Shown here one piece after another: positions 46,880 through 57,440 of a stretch of 64,000 nt of DNA. A model generated the notes under the pieces. That model did not search any database. It saw only the letters and a list, made by a program, of their open reading frames with translations, and was not told the DNA's origin. Positions within the stretch are counted from its first letter, which is position 1, and every line of letters starts with the position of its first letter. This DNA is from Malus domestica (taxonomy: Eukaryota; Streptophyta; Magnoliopsida; Rosales; Rosaceae), in assembly GCF_042453785.1 (NCBI RefSeq), contig NC_091677.1:22011501-22075500 (forward strand), read 5' to 3'. A program made the position numbers and the translations under genes.

Positions 46880-48345
46880 GTGGACACATCAGCACTCTCA
46901 ACTCCGTGGGTAACCAGAGGTTTAGTCAGCTATGACTGCCCACTAGGTCTCTTGACTTGGGCTGGATCTTGTAAAAAGTTGATGGGCCTCAACGTGGGTT
47001 GTCTCAAAGCTTTCACACAACGGTACTTGAGAAAATAAAAGGTTAGGATTAGATGCAACATGCATGTTTGTAACTCAAGTGATTGATCTAAGTTCTATGT
47101 TATTTTTTTATGAAACATGGTGTGGCTAAGGTAGCTAGAGTAATGTACGAACATTGTTCTCGTTATATTTTCAATAATATCTCCAAGTTAGCACGTGTGT
47201 TATAACGGATAAAATCGTAATAAGAGAACAATCAAAATCATAATAGGAGATGGAATTTAAGAATGTTTTTAAGGAGACAATAATACCATATCTACTTGAA
47301 CAAGGTTGAATTGAATTCCAGATTTCCAATTGAGGAGTGAAGAGGAGGTGGTACCTAGTGACCCTGTCAATGGGTGTAAAAGTTGGGAAATTGACCATCT
47401 CCGGATTTCTTTCACCGACTTCACTAAATCAATAAATTTGGATCCTTGAAATTTGATTTAACGGTTAAAGTTATTATAACTTTTAAAGGAATCTCCAGTT
47501 TTTAACCGTTTGATCAAATTTCAAGATCCGAATTTATTGATTGGGTGGAGGGGTAGGTACCCCCTAGCTAAGACTGGACAAGATCAGCTTATCTCCTACG
47601 ATTTTGGTACGATGTAGGCAGCTTATCTCCTCAGACTATGACCTCAGGTCTGTGGCTGATGGGTGGAGACATCCAATCGGTACAAATTAATTGATTATGA
47701 TGGATCAATAGTAGAGCATTACAATAGCTGTGATTTCGTTCACCTAGCAAAGGATTCTGCATTTATGGAGTTGTTTATGATTTTTCATAAGAAAAATTAA
47801 AATAAAATTCAAAAAAAAATAATAATGAAAAAAAAAACAAATAAAGCCGTAGTGAAAGATACTACAAAAAGATAAAAAGGTAATTTTAGTCGGACCTGGA
47901 TTCTCTCCGAGGCAAACCCTCGGGATCTTGCTGAGCGACAAACACTACAAACAGGGAGTTCCTTTTAAAGTTATAATAATTGTAACCGTTGAATTGAAAT
48001 TGAATGACCCATGTTTGTCTCTCAGCATGATCCCTAGGGTTTGCCTCAGAGGATCCAGTTCCATTTTAATCACCATTCCGCCGTTATATAGTATCCTATG
48101 GCCAGAAGGTTGAGAGAAACAATATTTATTTTACCTTTGATTACCTGATTTATGACTCAACCGGATGTGATTTTGGAGTATTTTCCTTCACAAATAAGAG
48201 AATTAGGCATTTTAGTTGCCCCAAGAGTCGTTCTTGATCCCAGTTGCATACTGCACCTGTATGGTTCGTACCTAATCTTTGATAGGTTAGTTTAATTAAA
48301 TTTTGTTTTGTTTCCCTTTTTTAGTTGGAAAGATTTGCTTTTTTA
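46880..48345 (+). repeat. X unit, copy 1 (DUF295-like relic block)
   Basis: Three blocks match the second X unit in order: 46880-47380 with 54465-54945, 47560-47750 with 55690-55930, and 48070-48345 with 56756-57015. Shared strings include GGTAACCAGAGGTTTAGTC and CGATGTAGGCAGCTTATC. The third block carries the end of an F-box/DUF295-like fragment. Between blocks 1 and 2 is a foldback (47429-47541). Confidence 0.75.
47429..47541. repeat. Foldback with arms of about 42 bp
   Basis: ATCAATAAATTTGGATCC..TTTAACGGTTAAA is mirrored by TTTTTAACCGTTTGATC..GATCCGAATTTATTGAT. This copy of X has it; the second X unit does not. Confidence 0.7.
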
Positions 48346-49387
48346 TTTTTTTTTTATAAAAGTTGTTTACTTCTCATACAGTCATACTTATATGCACTTA
48401 ATACATATATAAATCATGTGAACATGCATATTTAATATAATTACTACATTTAATCATTCATGAACGGAACATAACTACATTGGGATCAAATTATATAAAA
48501 TAGATTTAATGTCGTGTGGAGTCTTGATTCAATAACTTTTTATTATTGTAGCAAGACGTCAATATAATGATAATCCCGTTTCATATAGTCCATTTTCCTA
48601 ACAAAGACATATCAAACACTGCATGAAAAAACGGCTACTGGGATAATGTTTTATGCGAAGCCTAAGAATTGTCACATTAGATCATGAACATCGTTCCACC
48701 CTATTGAGCATAACTTGCACTTGGAAATCTCCATGCTAGGCTCAGTAACGCTATGGATTATAAGTCTCCTTGTGTCGCAATTTTCGATAAGCCTTAAAAA
48801 ACGAAAATACAGATAAATAAGATTTACCATTATAGTAATAACTAATCTCCGAGCAAAAACCAAGACAACATCAAATTGTTGAGAAATTTTTTAATGTGCC
48901 GATAATATGTCAGGTACACCAAGTGTTGAATACTTAAAAAAATATTCAAATATTTGTCTTATAACACTTGGTATACCATGTCATTTTCCTGACACTGAAC
49001 ACTTCCTTTGAAATGGGCACACCGAACACTTCCTCCAAAATGCCAAAATGCCAACCAATGTCTTACCTAGATGTGAGAAGAATTTGTTGAGTTCTCCTAA
49101 CAAGTCTCCAAGACCAAGCTCTCGGTCACAGACCAAACCTAAAAGGATAAAACTAGAAGATGGAATTCAGTACTCACGATCTATCTTGTGGAACTGTTAG
49201 CTACATTGCAAAAAATGAAAGATTAGTTCAAAAGAAGATGATATAGAGAGAGATTGAAGGCTCTTGAATTGATTGATGTCTCTGATACAATAGGTCTAGC
49301 ATAATACACAAACACACATTACACCAAATGTTCTAATGCAATTTGTAGATTTTTATTTTAACTTTTCAACTAATTAAGTTATTACAT
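48346..49387. other. AT-rich spacer, no gene seen
   Basis: No coding signal. ACACTTGGTGTACC and its inverse form a small inverted pair near 48910-48975. Confidence 0.4.
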
Positions 49388-49540
49388 GGGAACTTTAACG
49401 AAAAGCTTACAGTATTGTTCACTTTAACGAAAAATCACATTTTTACACTAAAAAGTCAATCATGTTACTATTCATTGTACCCTTTGTTTTATTTTTATAT
49501 TAAAACTCAAAATTTTCAAACTTGTTTCATTTGTTTTCTT
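49388..49540 (+). mobile_element. Short dispersed MITE, copy C
   Basis: GGGAACTTTAACGAAAAGC at the start and TTAAAACTCAAAATTTTCAA near the end: the family of 19991-20140 in the opposite orientation. Confidence 0.6.
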
Positions 49541-49564
49541 TTATTACATTTTGTTATACCAAAC

Positions 49565-49770
49565 ATTGTTCCTGATAGATTTTCAAAAATCTCTACAAGT
49601 TATCATGTGTGTTATGATGGATAAAATTGTAATAGGAGAACAGTCAAAATCGTAATCGGAGATTGAATTTAACAATGTTTTTTACGAGACAATAATACCA
49701 TATATACTTAAAAAAAGTTGAATTGAAATCCCAATTTCCAACTGAGGTGTGAGGAGGAGGTTGGCCACTT
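49565..49770 (+). repeat. Partial third copy of X block 1
   Basis: ATGTGTGTTATGATGGATAAAATTG..GAGACAATAATACCATAT..CCCAATTTCCAACTGAGG aligns with 47140-47360 and 54745-54935. Confidence 0.65.
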
Positions 49771-51131
49771 GTTTTTTGTTTTTCTATTTTCATTTTCTGT
49801 TTGTCCAAAGGGGTACAAAACAGGTCATGGCCCGGAGATGACAAACACGACGATCTCGGGTTCCGATTCAATGCCGCCTCATACGGCTTTTTTTTTTTGG
49901 GAATTGTTTTCAATAACAACACCAAGCCTGCTCCAACAATTTTGGTCTAGCAATAGGTGGCTGCTTCGCTGTTTTGGTTTGTATTGTGAGAGAGCAAGGT
50001 GCCGGGCAAATGTGAGGGAGAAGCTGGTGTTTGGTTTGCAAGAATAGTAGATATGTTGGTGTTAATATTGCCTGCGAAAATATGTTGTTTCGACTTGTAT
50101 GGTCGGTCTTACGATATTTGTTTATGTAAATGAGTCTGGAATGTTCGAGTCCTAATTATCTTCCTCGGACACTTACCTGAGCTTCTGTTCTTATCCGTTT
50201 GATAAAAATCCCATGGTCGTAATATAAAGATCAAAGTTAAAATTGAAAATATAAAGATTATAATTTTCGATATAATCTTTTTTTCAAAGTGTGCACCTAA
50301 CTTATGTCGATACCAACATGTTTTGATTTCTGATAGTTTTCTATTAAATTATAAAATGTGTTGTCAACTCTGTATTTTAGTTTTAGATATAGTTTGTTCA
50401 TTGATTTTTATATTAATCATACTTGTAAAATATGTTGTTTCGACTTGCACGGTCGATCTTATGATATTTGCTTATGCAAAGAAATCTTGAACATTCGAGT
50501 TCAAATTTCTCTTTCCATAAGTTAAGTGAATTTAGAACATATCCAAATATGTTATTTCAACTTGCATGACCGATCTTATGATTCTTGTACGATACATGAA
50601 AAAAAACAGTAACATTTTGCGTAAAATGTATATAAGTGACCGGGTTTAAAAATTTAGCTTCTTTACATACTTGCATGACTACATGGACAAAAACAGTAAT
50701 AGTATCGATAAAATGTATAAAGTTAATTGCAAAAGGAATGAAAGGGCATAATGGTATTCTGGATATCAGTGGACTGAGAGGGATAATGGTTGGTGGGATT
50801 AAGTTTTAGGTTAAGGAGGTTTTGCACCAGTATACAGTTGCGGTCACAATGGCTACATGTTTTTTGATTTTCTGTTTTCCTTTTTCATTTGTCCATAGGA
50901 ATTTTTAGTACTCATTCCTACCAGCTGCTGCGTTTGAAATCCTATATTTACAGCTATAGTCACTTACTCACTCCCTCCCTCCCTTCTCTCTTACTCACTC
51001 CCTCTATCTCATTCCTCTGTCCCTCGTCTCTGTAAACTCGCTCCCTCTATCTCCTTCCCCCCTCCCTCTTCTCTGTAAACTCGCTCTTTCTCCTTCTTCT
51101 TTCTCCCTCTTCTCTCTTCCACCTTTCTGAA

Positions 51132-51344
51132 ATGGAACATCCCGAGTTGGCTAACATTCTACCTTTCGTTTACGGAGGTATTTTCCTGCTTTTTATTCTA
51201 TATACTTGTATTGTTTACTTAGGACAACCTGCGGAGGATGACAACCTCCGGAGGGGGAATGCTGCTCAGCTGAGCGTCATTCCCCCTCCGGAGGTTGTCC
51301 TTGAGCGTCATTCTCCTCCTCCGCAGGTTGTCCTAAGTAAATAA
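51132..51344 (+). other. 70-codon frame spanning a hairpin; function unknown
   Basis: It starts MEHPELANILPFVYGG, continues into a hydrophobic stretch (IFLLFILYTCIVYL, about residues 17-30), and ends in a Pro/Val-rich tail. It follows a strongly CT-rich leader (50980-51130) with a tandem duplication around TCTGTAAACTCGCTC. The frame is identical in copy 2 at 59439-59651. Most of it lies in the arms of an inverted repeat, and a GT (GGAG/GTATTT) after residue 15 could be a splice donor. I do not recognise the peptide and do not call it a gene. Confidence 0.35.
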
Positions 51345-51402
51345 TACAAGCATATAGGATAAAAAGCAGAAAAATACCTCCGTAAACGGAAGTTAGAATG
51401 TT
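51153..51402. repeat. 250-bp foldback in Y copy 1
   Basis: The left arm from AACATTCTACC and the right arm ending GGTTAGAATGTT-like are about 93% complementary over the outer 86 bp. The inner part AACCTCCGGAGGGGGAATG is exact, around a centre GCTCAGCTGAGC (51264-51275). The right arm has about 16 extra bases from a 31-bp internal duplication (GAGCGTCATTC..GTTGTCCT twice). Confidence 0.85.
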
Positions 51403-51404
51403 AT

Positions 51405-51705
51405 GTCGTTGATATAATTTGTATTTTTAGTTTTCGAATACATTTTTATTTTTTTTTCAAATACAGTCGAGGATATGTTGTTGATATGATTTGTATTTTT
51501 AATTTTTGAACACATTTTTATTTTTATTTTTTCAAATACAACTGACGGCATGTCATTGATATGATTTGTACTTTGGAATTTTTTTTTTCAAATACAGCCG
51601 ACGACATGTCGTTGATATGATTTGTATTTTTAGTTTTCGAATACATTTTTTATTTTTTTTTTCCAAATACAGTCGACTGCATGTTGATATGATTTGTATT
51701 TTTGG
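51405..51705 (+). repeat. T-rich tandem repeats, about 75-bp period
   Basis: About four degenerate units of the form GTTGATATGATTTGTATTTTT..TTCAAATACAGTCGA. The same array is at 59712-60010 in Y copy 2. Confidence 0.8.
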
Positions 51706-51983
51706 AAAGAGAAGCCTATGGCCGCACGAACCAGTAGCAGGAAGACAAGAATAGAGAAGAAAGGAAGATTATGAATCCGTTTCATTCCTTGGCCGTCTTC
51801 ATTGTGCCTCTCCTATCTTTGCTTTCCCATTCCATTTCCTTTCCTTTTGCTTTTCTGCGGCATTTCGTCGAGCAGGTTTTCTTCGATGTTTTTGTTCACA
51901 AATTGTTAACACTTACAACAGACATGTATGGTTCATCTTATTACCCGTTTTAAATTTGTGCTTTTCTTTTAATTACAGAAACC

Positions 51984-53680
51984 ATGATCAGATTGTTTAA
52001 AGTGAAAGAAAAGCAAAAGGAAACAGCTGAAAACGCAAAAGAGAATGGTCTCGTAAAGAAGCAAAGTGCAGGAGAATTGCGTCTTCATAGAGGTAAATAT
52101 GATTTTAGGATGTATATATGTTATGATTTGTTGCAATGTGGTACAAAGTTATACGCTTACATGCATATTAAGTTCCTAAATACACGTTTAACTCCAACGT
52201 ACGTAAAGGCAAGGTTTCTGTGTTTATTTTAATTCCTTCAACCAGTCCTTCAATTGTATTATGACACAGAAATCAACGCAATGACGTTTTAGGATTCATA
52301 TTGCCGATCCTATTTAGTGAGAAAAGGCTTTGTTGTTGTTGTTGTTGTTGTTGTCGTCCTTCAATTGTATTATGATGTTGTCTTGTAGATATAAGTGAGT
52401 TGAACATGCCAGAAGAATGCAAGATTTCATTCCCCAATGGAAAGGATGATTTGATGGACTTTGAGATTACCATTACACCTTATCGGGGATATTATATGTA
52501 AGTAACCTTTGATCTGAAGCTTCATTTGGCTCTCTATACGTTGTTTGGATTTTGCAACTTCGATGTCATCTTGCTGACACCGACATTTTGTACCTCTTGT
52601 CGCAGGGGTGGTGGGTTTGTCTTCACGTTTAAAGTTCCCGCAGTCTACCCTCATGAGCCTCCGAAGGTCAAGTGCAAAACCAAGGTAACGAAACCTTAGT
52701 TATATCAGAACTTAACTTTCGTGTATATTGGTTACGATCCAAACCATAATATATATCTGGTGTTGTATAATGCATACCATATGTGCAGATCTACCATCTC
52801 AACATCGACTTAGAAGGAAACACTTGACTTAACATTCTTCGGGAAGACTGGAAACCTGTCTTAAATATAAACACTGTTATTTACGGATTGTATCACCTAT
52901 TCACGGTATCTCTGATCGCAACACAAAATATTTCGTGACCTCAACCTCAATCATTTGGGGATGCAGTTATTAATAAAACAACAATTCAACATATCGTGTC
53001 TCCCAGTTCAACCTCAATCATTTACGGTCTTGTCTTGTGGCAAATTTTCAGCCCATAATTTGCGGGTGCATGTATAAAATCATAACTATTATACGTATGA
53101 TTTAGCATTTTGCTCATTCGGAGTATTAGATTAAACTCATGAAAACATAAAACTTCAGAGAAATGGGACTACATAGTGGCGGTGTCCCAATCCCTTATGC
53201 ATCGTCATGTGCTTTAATTTACTGACATAACATTTCATGATTAGTTTAAAACATCATCACTTTAGCATGTTAGTTGTATGCGAGTTCTTCTCCCAAAGAT
53301 GCATGAATGCAAATTGCAATCAGTTTTTCAGCATGTTTGATCCATATCCTGTAATTTTGGGTTGGGCCTGGTGAAATAGGCATTAAATGTTGGAATTCAA
53401 AGCCCATTATCTTACCCAAAAGCCGTTTTCCTTCTTCCTCTTGTGCAACTCAAATCCCCATGAACACTGTTATTTACGGATTGTATCACCTGTTCACGGT
53501 ATCTCTGATCGTAACACAAAATATTTCGTGACCTCAAACAAATTATCCGTTTTGTTGTTGCTAGGTTTTATTTGGATGTGTACCTGTTGTGAACTCAAAT
53601 CCTGCATTTCTTCATGCAGGAACCTAACATCGACTTAGAAGCGGGAGCTGTTGCTGAACCGAAATCAAATTCATCACAGT
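51984..53680 (+). pseudogene. RCE1: NEDD8-conjugating enzyme E2 (RCE1/UBC12) pseudogene, copy 1
   Basis: Exons 51984-52092, 52389-52497, 52606-52684 and 52789-52905, all with GT-AG junctions and correct phases. They read MIRLFKVKEKQKETAEN, KKQSAGELRLH, PNGKDDLMDFEITI, VYPHEPPKVKCKTK, then IYHLNIDLEGNT[19 protein letters not shown]. UBC12 enzymes take NEDD8/RUB1 from the E1 through a cysteine in [12 protein letters not shown] and pass it to cullins. Here that codon, number 112, is TGA (52825-52827). HPN is HLN, also unusual for an E2. A candidate last exon at 53621 (EPNIDLEAGA..) fits the family EPNSEDPLN only at its start. A 5' UTR intron seems present, with a donor near 51873 and an acceptor before the ATG. 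The splice sites and most residues are well kept, so inactivation looks recent. Confidence 0.9.
52323..52352 (+). repeat. (GTT)n microsatellite in intron 1
   Basis: About eight TTG units; the same tract lies at 60613-60642 in copy 2. The poly-Gln frame on the minus strand is only its shadow. Confidence 0.85.
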
Positions 53681-54029
53681 ATGCTTCCATGTCTTTCAAT
53701 GCATCTTTATAGCACCGTTTATTTTTCTAATTCCATTTGTGAGATGATATGGTGGCGATCAATTGTCAATTTAGGACAAAAATCACCCTAAAGATAGTCA
53801 GGTTCTTAGGAATATGATGCATCAGGGAAAGCAATAGAGATATTTTTATGTCCTCTAGATTTATGTAACGAAGATTATAGATCCCGAATGCATAATTTGC
53901 ATTTTTACATAGTATGTTGTTCCTACCACCTGATTTCCTTTGTCTTATTTATTAGACATAACCCTAAGTTTTCTGGATTTTGCCCTAGGAATAAATGCTG
54001 TATTTCTAGTGCATTTTATGAAATTGATA
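52892..54029 (+). other. RCE1: Sequence after Y copy 1, with a partial exon-4 duplication
   Basis: 53464-53541 repeats the end of exon 4 and the intron start (AACACTGTTATTTACGGATT..CACGGTATCTCTGATCG), also present at 52869-52942. A sequence with a TGCAG acceptor precedes the candidate last exon at 53621. The remainder is AT-rich. Confidence 0.55.
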
Positions 54030-54464
54030 GGCAGTGGAAAAAATCTTAAAGGTTATGATATGTCCTCTGGCCGCTAGGAGGCTTATCCTACGTTGACTAA
54101 AATCTTAAGGCTTAAGGATATCTTCCAATCATGCCGCTGGTCTTGGGTTCCGAGATCGGTCAATCTGGCGGCGAACCGCTTGGCGTCGAGAAGTAACACG
54201 GAGATGTGCGGGTCTACTTGGATTAGCCATCCCCCATCGTCGTTGGTTCATATTTTGAACAAGGATGGTCTCCCTTGTCCCCCATAATTGTATTTTGGTA
54301 GTGAAAGGGGTGACGCTTGGCACTTGGTGCTGTGTCTTTAGTCTGTACTCCCATCTTCACTGCTTTCTATTTTTCTCCTCTGGTTGTTGCCTCCTGGTAG
54401 GCTTCCTTGTGTTTTAGCTCCGGCCCTGTTTATGAATTTATCCAGTTTCTCAAAAAAAAAAAAA
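54030..54464 (+). mobile_element. 5'-truncated LINE fragment
   Basis: WSWVPRSVNLAANRLASRSN (about 54136-54195) is the C-terminal part of a LINE RNase H domain. It is followed by a 3' UTR and a 13-base A run (54452-54464). The left edge is approximate. X copy 2 begins directly after the A run. Confidence 0.7.
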
Positions 54465-55236
54465 TTGGACACATCAGCACTTCAACTCAGTGGGTAACCA
54501 GAGGTTTAGTCAGCTATATGACTCGGTCCACTAGGCCTCTTGACTTGGGCTGGATCTTGTAAAAGTTGATGGGGCCTCAACGTGGGTTGTGTCAAAGCTT
54601 TTACACACTACAGTACTTGAGAAAATAAAATGTTAGGATTAGATGCAACATGCGGGTTTGGAACCCAAGTGATTGATTTAGGTTGTATGTTATTTTTTTT
54701 ATGAACTATGGTGTGGCTTAAGGTAGCTAGAGTAATGTACAAACATTGTTCTCGTTATATTTTAAAAAATCTCTCCATGTTAGCACGTGTGTTATGATGG
54801 ATAAAATCGTAATAGCAAATGGAATTTAACAATGTTTTCAAGGAGACAATAATACGATATCTACTTGAATAGGGTTAATTGAATTCCAGATTTCCAATTG
54901 AGGAGTAAGGAGGAGGTGGGTCCCAGTGACCCTGCCAATGGGTGTAGGATTTTCTCCCTTCCTATTACCATCCCATTACATCCCCTCCTCTCACTCTTCT
55001 TTTTGCCTTATTTTCTATATAAAATTTTCAAAACAAGATATAAACATGGCGTAATTGCAACCGTTTAAATAAGAGGTGATGGAAGGGGGGCGAGATTAGG
55101 AGGGGAGTTCCTACTCCATAAAACTTGGACTCAGCAAATGTCACGCTTGTACAACAATTGTTGATGGCAGATCACCGACTGCTTAGAAGCCGGACTTGTC
55201 TTTGTTTTATAGGCTCAGGCGCAGACTGCGTGTCTG

Positions 55237-55463
55237 GCTCTGATATGGACAAGGATTGTCTGCCCTCCATTTCCAGTGCCCTCCTGTTTGTGTAATCACG
55301 GTTAAGCCACGTCAACATTTTATATTACTATTCATTTTTGTCTTATTATATATATAAAAAAAAAATATAAAATGTTGACGTGGCTTAACCATGACCACAC
55401 AAAACAGAAGAGCACGGGGAGGGCATCAGAAGTGGAAGGCAGACAATCCTTATCCCTCTGATA
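55237..55463. mobile_element. Foldback MITE (227 bp)
   Basis: Arms of about 85-90 bp: ATGGACAAGGATTGTCTGCC..AAGCCACGTCAACATTTTATA, and the inverse AAAATGTTGACGTGGCTTAA..GGCAGACAATCC. The centre is AT-rich. Confidence 0.8.
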
Positions 55464-55519
55464 TGCCATGCTGCAGGCTATAGATGTCCTAAACCCTTTT
55501 TTTGGAGCTTTGTTTTTTA

Positions 55520-55668
55520 AGAAAACTAATGAAATGTTTGAAAACTTTGAGTTTTAATCATAAAGACAAAATAAAAGGTAAAATAAATAATATCATAATT
55601 GATATTTTAGTGTAAAAATGTAATTTTTCGTTAAAATATACAGTACCGAGAGGTTTTCTCTAAAATTT
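55520..55668 (-). mobile_element. Short dispersed MITE, copy D
   Basis: GAAAACTAATGAAATG and TTTTAGTGTAAAAATGTAA match the family of 19991-20140. Confidence 0.6.
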
Positions 55669-55981
55669 GTTTGTTTTTGTTGTTTGGGGGTAGGGGTAGA
55701 CACCCCCTAGCTAAGACTAAGACTGGACAATATCAGCTTTTGTCCTAAGATTTTGGTACGATGTAGGCAGCTTATCTCCTCAGACTATGACCTCGTTGCT
55801 TTGGTCTGTGGCTGATGGGTGGACACGTCTAATTGATACAAATTCGTTGACTATGATGGATCAAGAGTGGAGCATTACAATGGCCGTGATTTCGTTCACC
55901 TGCCAAAAGATTTTGCATCTATGGAGTTGCTTTTTTATTTTTTGGAAGGAAAAGTCGACATCATTAACTTGAAAAATTATA

Positions 55982-56136
55982 AAGAGTTATAACGAAAAGA
56001 TCATAGTACTGTTTATTTTAACGAGAATTCACATTTTTATACTAAAAAGTCAAACTTGATACTATTTATTTTACCCTTTATTTTGTCCTTATCGTTAAAA
56101 CTCAAAGTTTTCAAGTCATTTTCATTAGTTTTCCTA
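55982..56136 (+). mobile_element. Short dispersed MITE, copy E
   Basis: AACGAAAAGATCATAGTACTG..ACTAAAAAGTCAAACTTG..TTTTCATTAGTTTTCCT, opposite orientation to copy D, 310 bp away. Confidence 0.6.
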
Positions 56137-56270
56137 AAATTATATTGTTTGTTGAATGAGAAGGTCCAGAATAACATTTGGAGGCTCCTCAATCCAAACT
56201 ACAAGCCTAAACAAGAAACATGTTTAATAGCCGATCCTTGGCATAAGGTCATGCTTGGAAAGACCTTTAG

Positions 56271-56630
56271 GAGTGGTTTGGGAGTGAGGTGCTTAAAAAA
56301 AAAAACACTCATGAAAAAAAGCTGTAAGGGTTTTAGGTGTTTGGTAAACTAAAAAAAAGGCTTATTTTGGAAGCTGCTGTGAGAATAAGCTGAAATCAAA
56401 GAAAAAAGCTGAAGCAGCTATTTACAGCTTTGGAAAACTAGTTTTTTTTTTCAAAGCACACAGAGTTACAGTGCTCCTTTAATGAAAATACCCACTATCA
56501 GACTGCTTTTTTTTTTTTTTTCCAAAAGCACTTTTACAAAAAAATTTACCAAACACTCGGCTGATTTATTTCACAGCCGCTTATTCTCACAGCAGCTTTT
56601 TGTCAAAGCACAACAATACCAAATCAGCCC
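56271..56630. mobile_element. hAT-like MITE (360 bp)
   Basis: Left end GAGTGGTTTGGGAGTG; right end, as reverse complement, GGGCTGATTTGGTATTG. The sub-terminal AGCTGCTGTGAGAATAAGC appears near both ends in inverted form. A fragment of the same family is at 13483-13686. Confidence 0.6.
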
Positions 56631-56633
56631 TTA

Positions 56634-56980
56634 GTTACACTGAGCCACCTAAGACTAAAGGATTTCGAGTGTTCAAACTGGAGTGTGATATTGATGCTGG
56701 TCCACAATGGATGCAGGTTGTTGAACTTGGTGGTCGGGTATTATTTGTGAGCAACCACCATTCCGCCGTATATTGTACTCTATGGTCAAAAGGTAGAAAA
56801 AAAACAATATTTATTTTGACTTTGATTACTCGTGTTATGACTCAACCGGATGTAACTATGGAATATTTTCCTTCACAAATAAGAGTATTAGGCATTTTAG
56901 TTGCCCCAAAAGTCGTTCTTGGTCGCAGTTGTATAGCACATCTTTATGGTTCGTACCCAATCTTTGATAGGCTAGTTTAA
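56634..56980 (+). pseudogene. F-box/DUF295-like (KIB domain) C-terminal fragment
   Basis: GFRVFKLECDIDAGPQWMQVVELGGRVLFVSNHHS (56660-56764) has the pattern of the DUF295 domain of plant SKIP23-like F-box proteins, where FxVFKLD..WVEVxSLGxRxLFVG is typical. The frame runs on to 56980 without family features. There is no F-box in reach, so this is a fragment. Its right part recurs in X copy 1 at 48070-48290. Confidence 0.6.
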
Positions 56981-57245
56981 TTAAATTTTGTTTTGTTTCC
57001 TTTTTTAGTTGGAAATATTTGCTTTTTTATTCTTATTCTTATGAAAATCGTTTACTTCTCATACTTATATGCACTTAATACATATATAACTAATGTGAAT
57101 ATATGTATTTAATACAATCTCTTTTATAAGCTAGAAAAATTTAGAGCATCTAGATATTATATTAATTTGCATGGTTGATCTTATAATCCTTGTGCGGTAT
57201 AAATAAAAAGTGTATATGTACAATCGTGGAAGTCGAATTGTGATG

Positions 57246-57440
57246 GTTAGACCTGGCAGTTTTTGACACGACACGGTGACACGACACGAAAACGACACGA
57301 AAATAACGGGTTTTGGGTTAACACGATAACTTATCGGGTCACTATCGGATGACCCGTTAAGAACCCGTTAATAACGGGTTCTTAACAGGTATACACGCGG
57401 GTAATACGTGGGTAACCTGTTTCGACCCGTTAAGAAAAAA
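57246..57440. mobile_element. hAT-type element end with CACGACAC repeats
   Basis: GACACGACACGGTGACACG, then GACCCGTTAAGAACCCGTTA and TTAACGGG-type inverted motifs, look like the sub-terminal repeats of a common plant hAT family. The other end is not seen. Confidence 0.45.

Larger units (their letters stand above)
50195..52891 (+). repeat. RCE1: Y unit, copy 1 (2.7 kb)
   Basis: Nearly identical to 58502-61181. The offset is 8307 bp up to about 51868 and 8290 bp after, because copy 2 lacks 17 bp. The unit contains a CT-rich leader, a foldback, T-rich tandem repeats and exons 1-4 of a NEDD8-conjugating E2 gene. A third copy starts at 63563. Confidence 0.9.
54465..57015 (+). repeat. X unit, copy 2 (expanded by MITEs)
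   Basis: Homologous to 46880-48345 in three blocks. It is longer because of a foldback MITE (55237-55463), two short MITEs (55520, 55982) and a hAT-like MITE (56271-56630) between blocks. Confidence 0.75.

Noticed and set aside
51405-51705. CRISPR-like array
   Set aside because: The repeats are degenerate, T-rich and lack unique spacers of constant length; this is a plant genome minisatellite.
52825-52827. Reading the TGA at the E2 catalytic Cys as selenocysteine
   Set aside because: Cys-to-UGA at an active site is the classic selenoprotein pattern, but land plants lack the Sec insertion machinery and the copies have other defects (HLN for HPN, missing or altered last exon).
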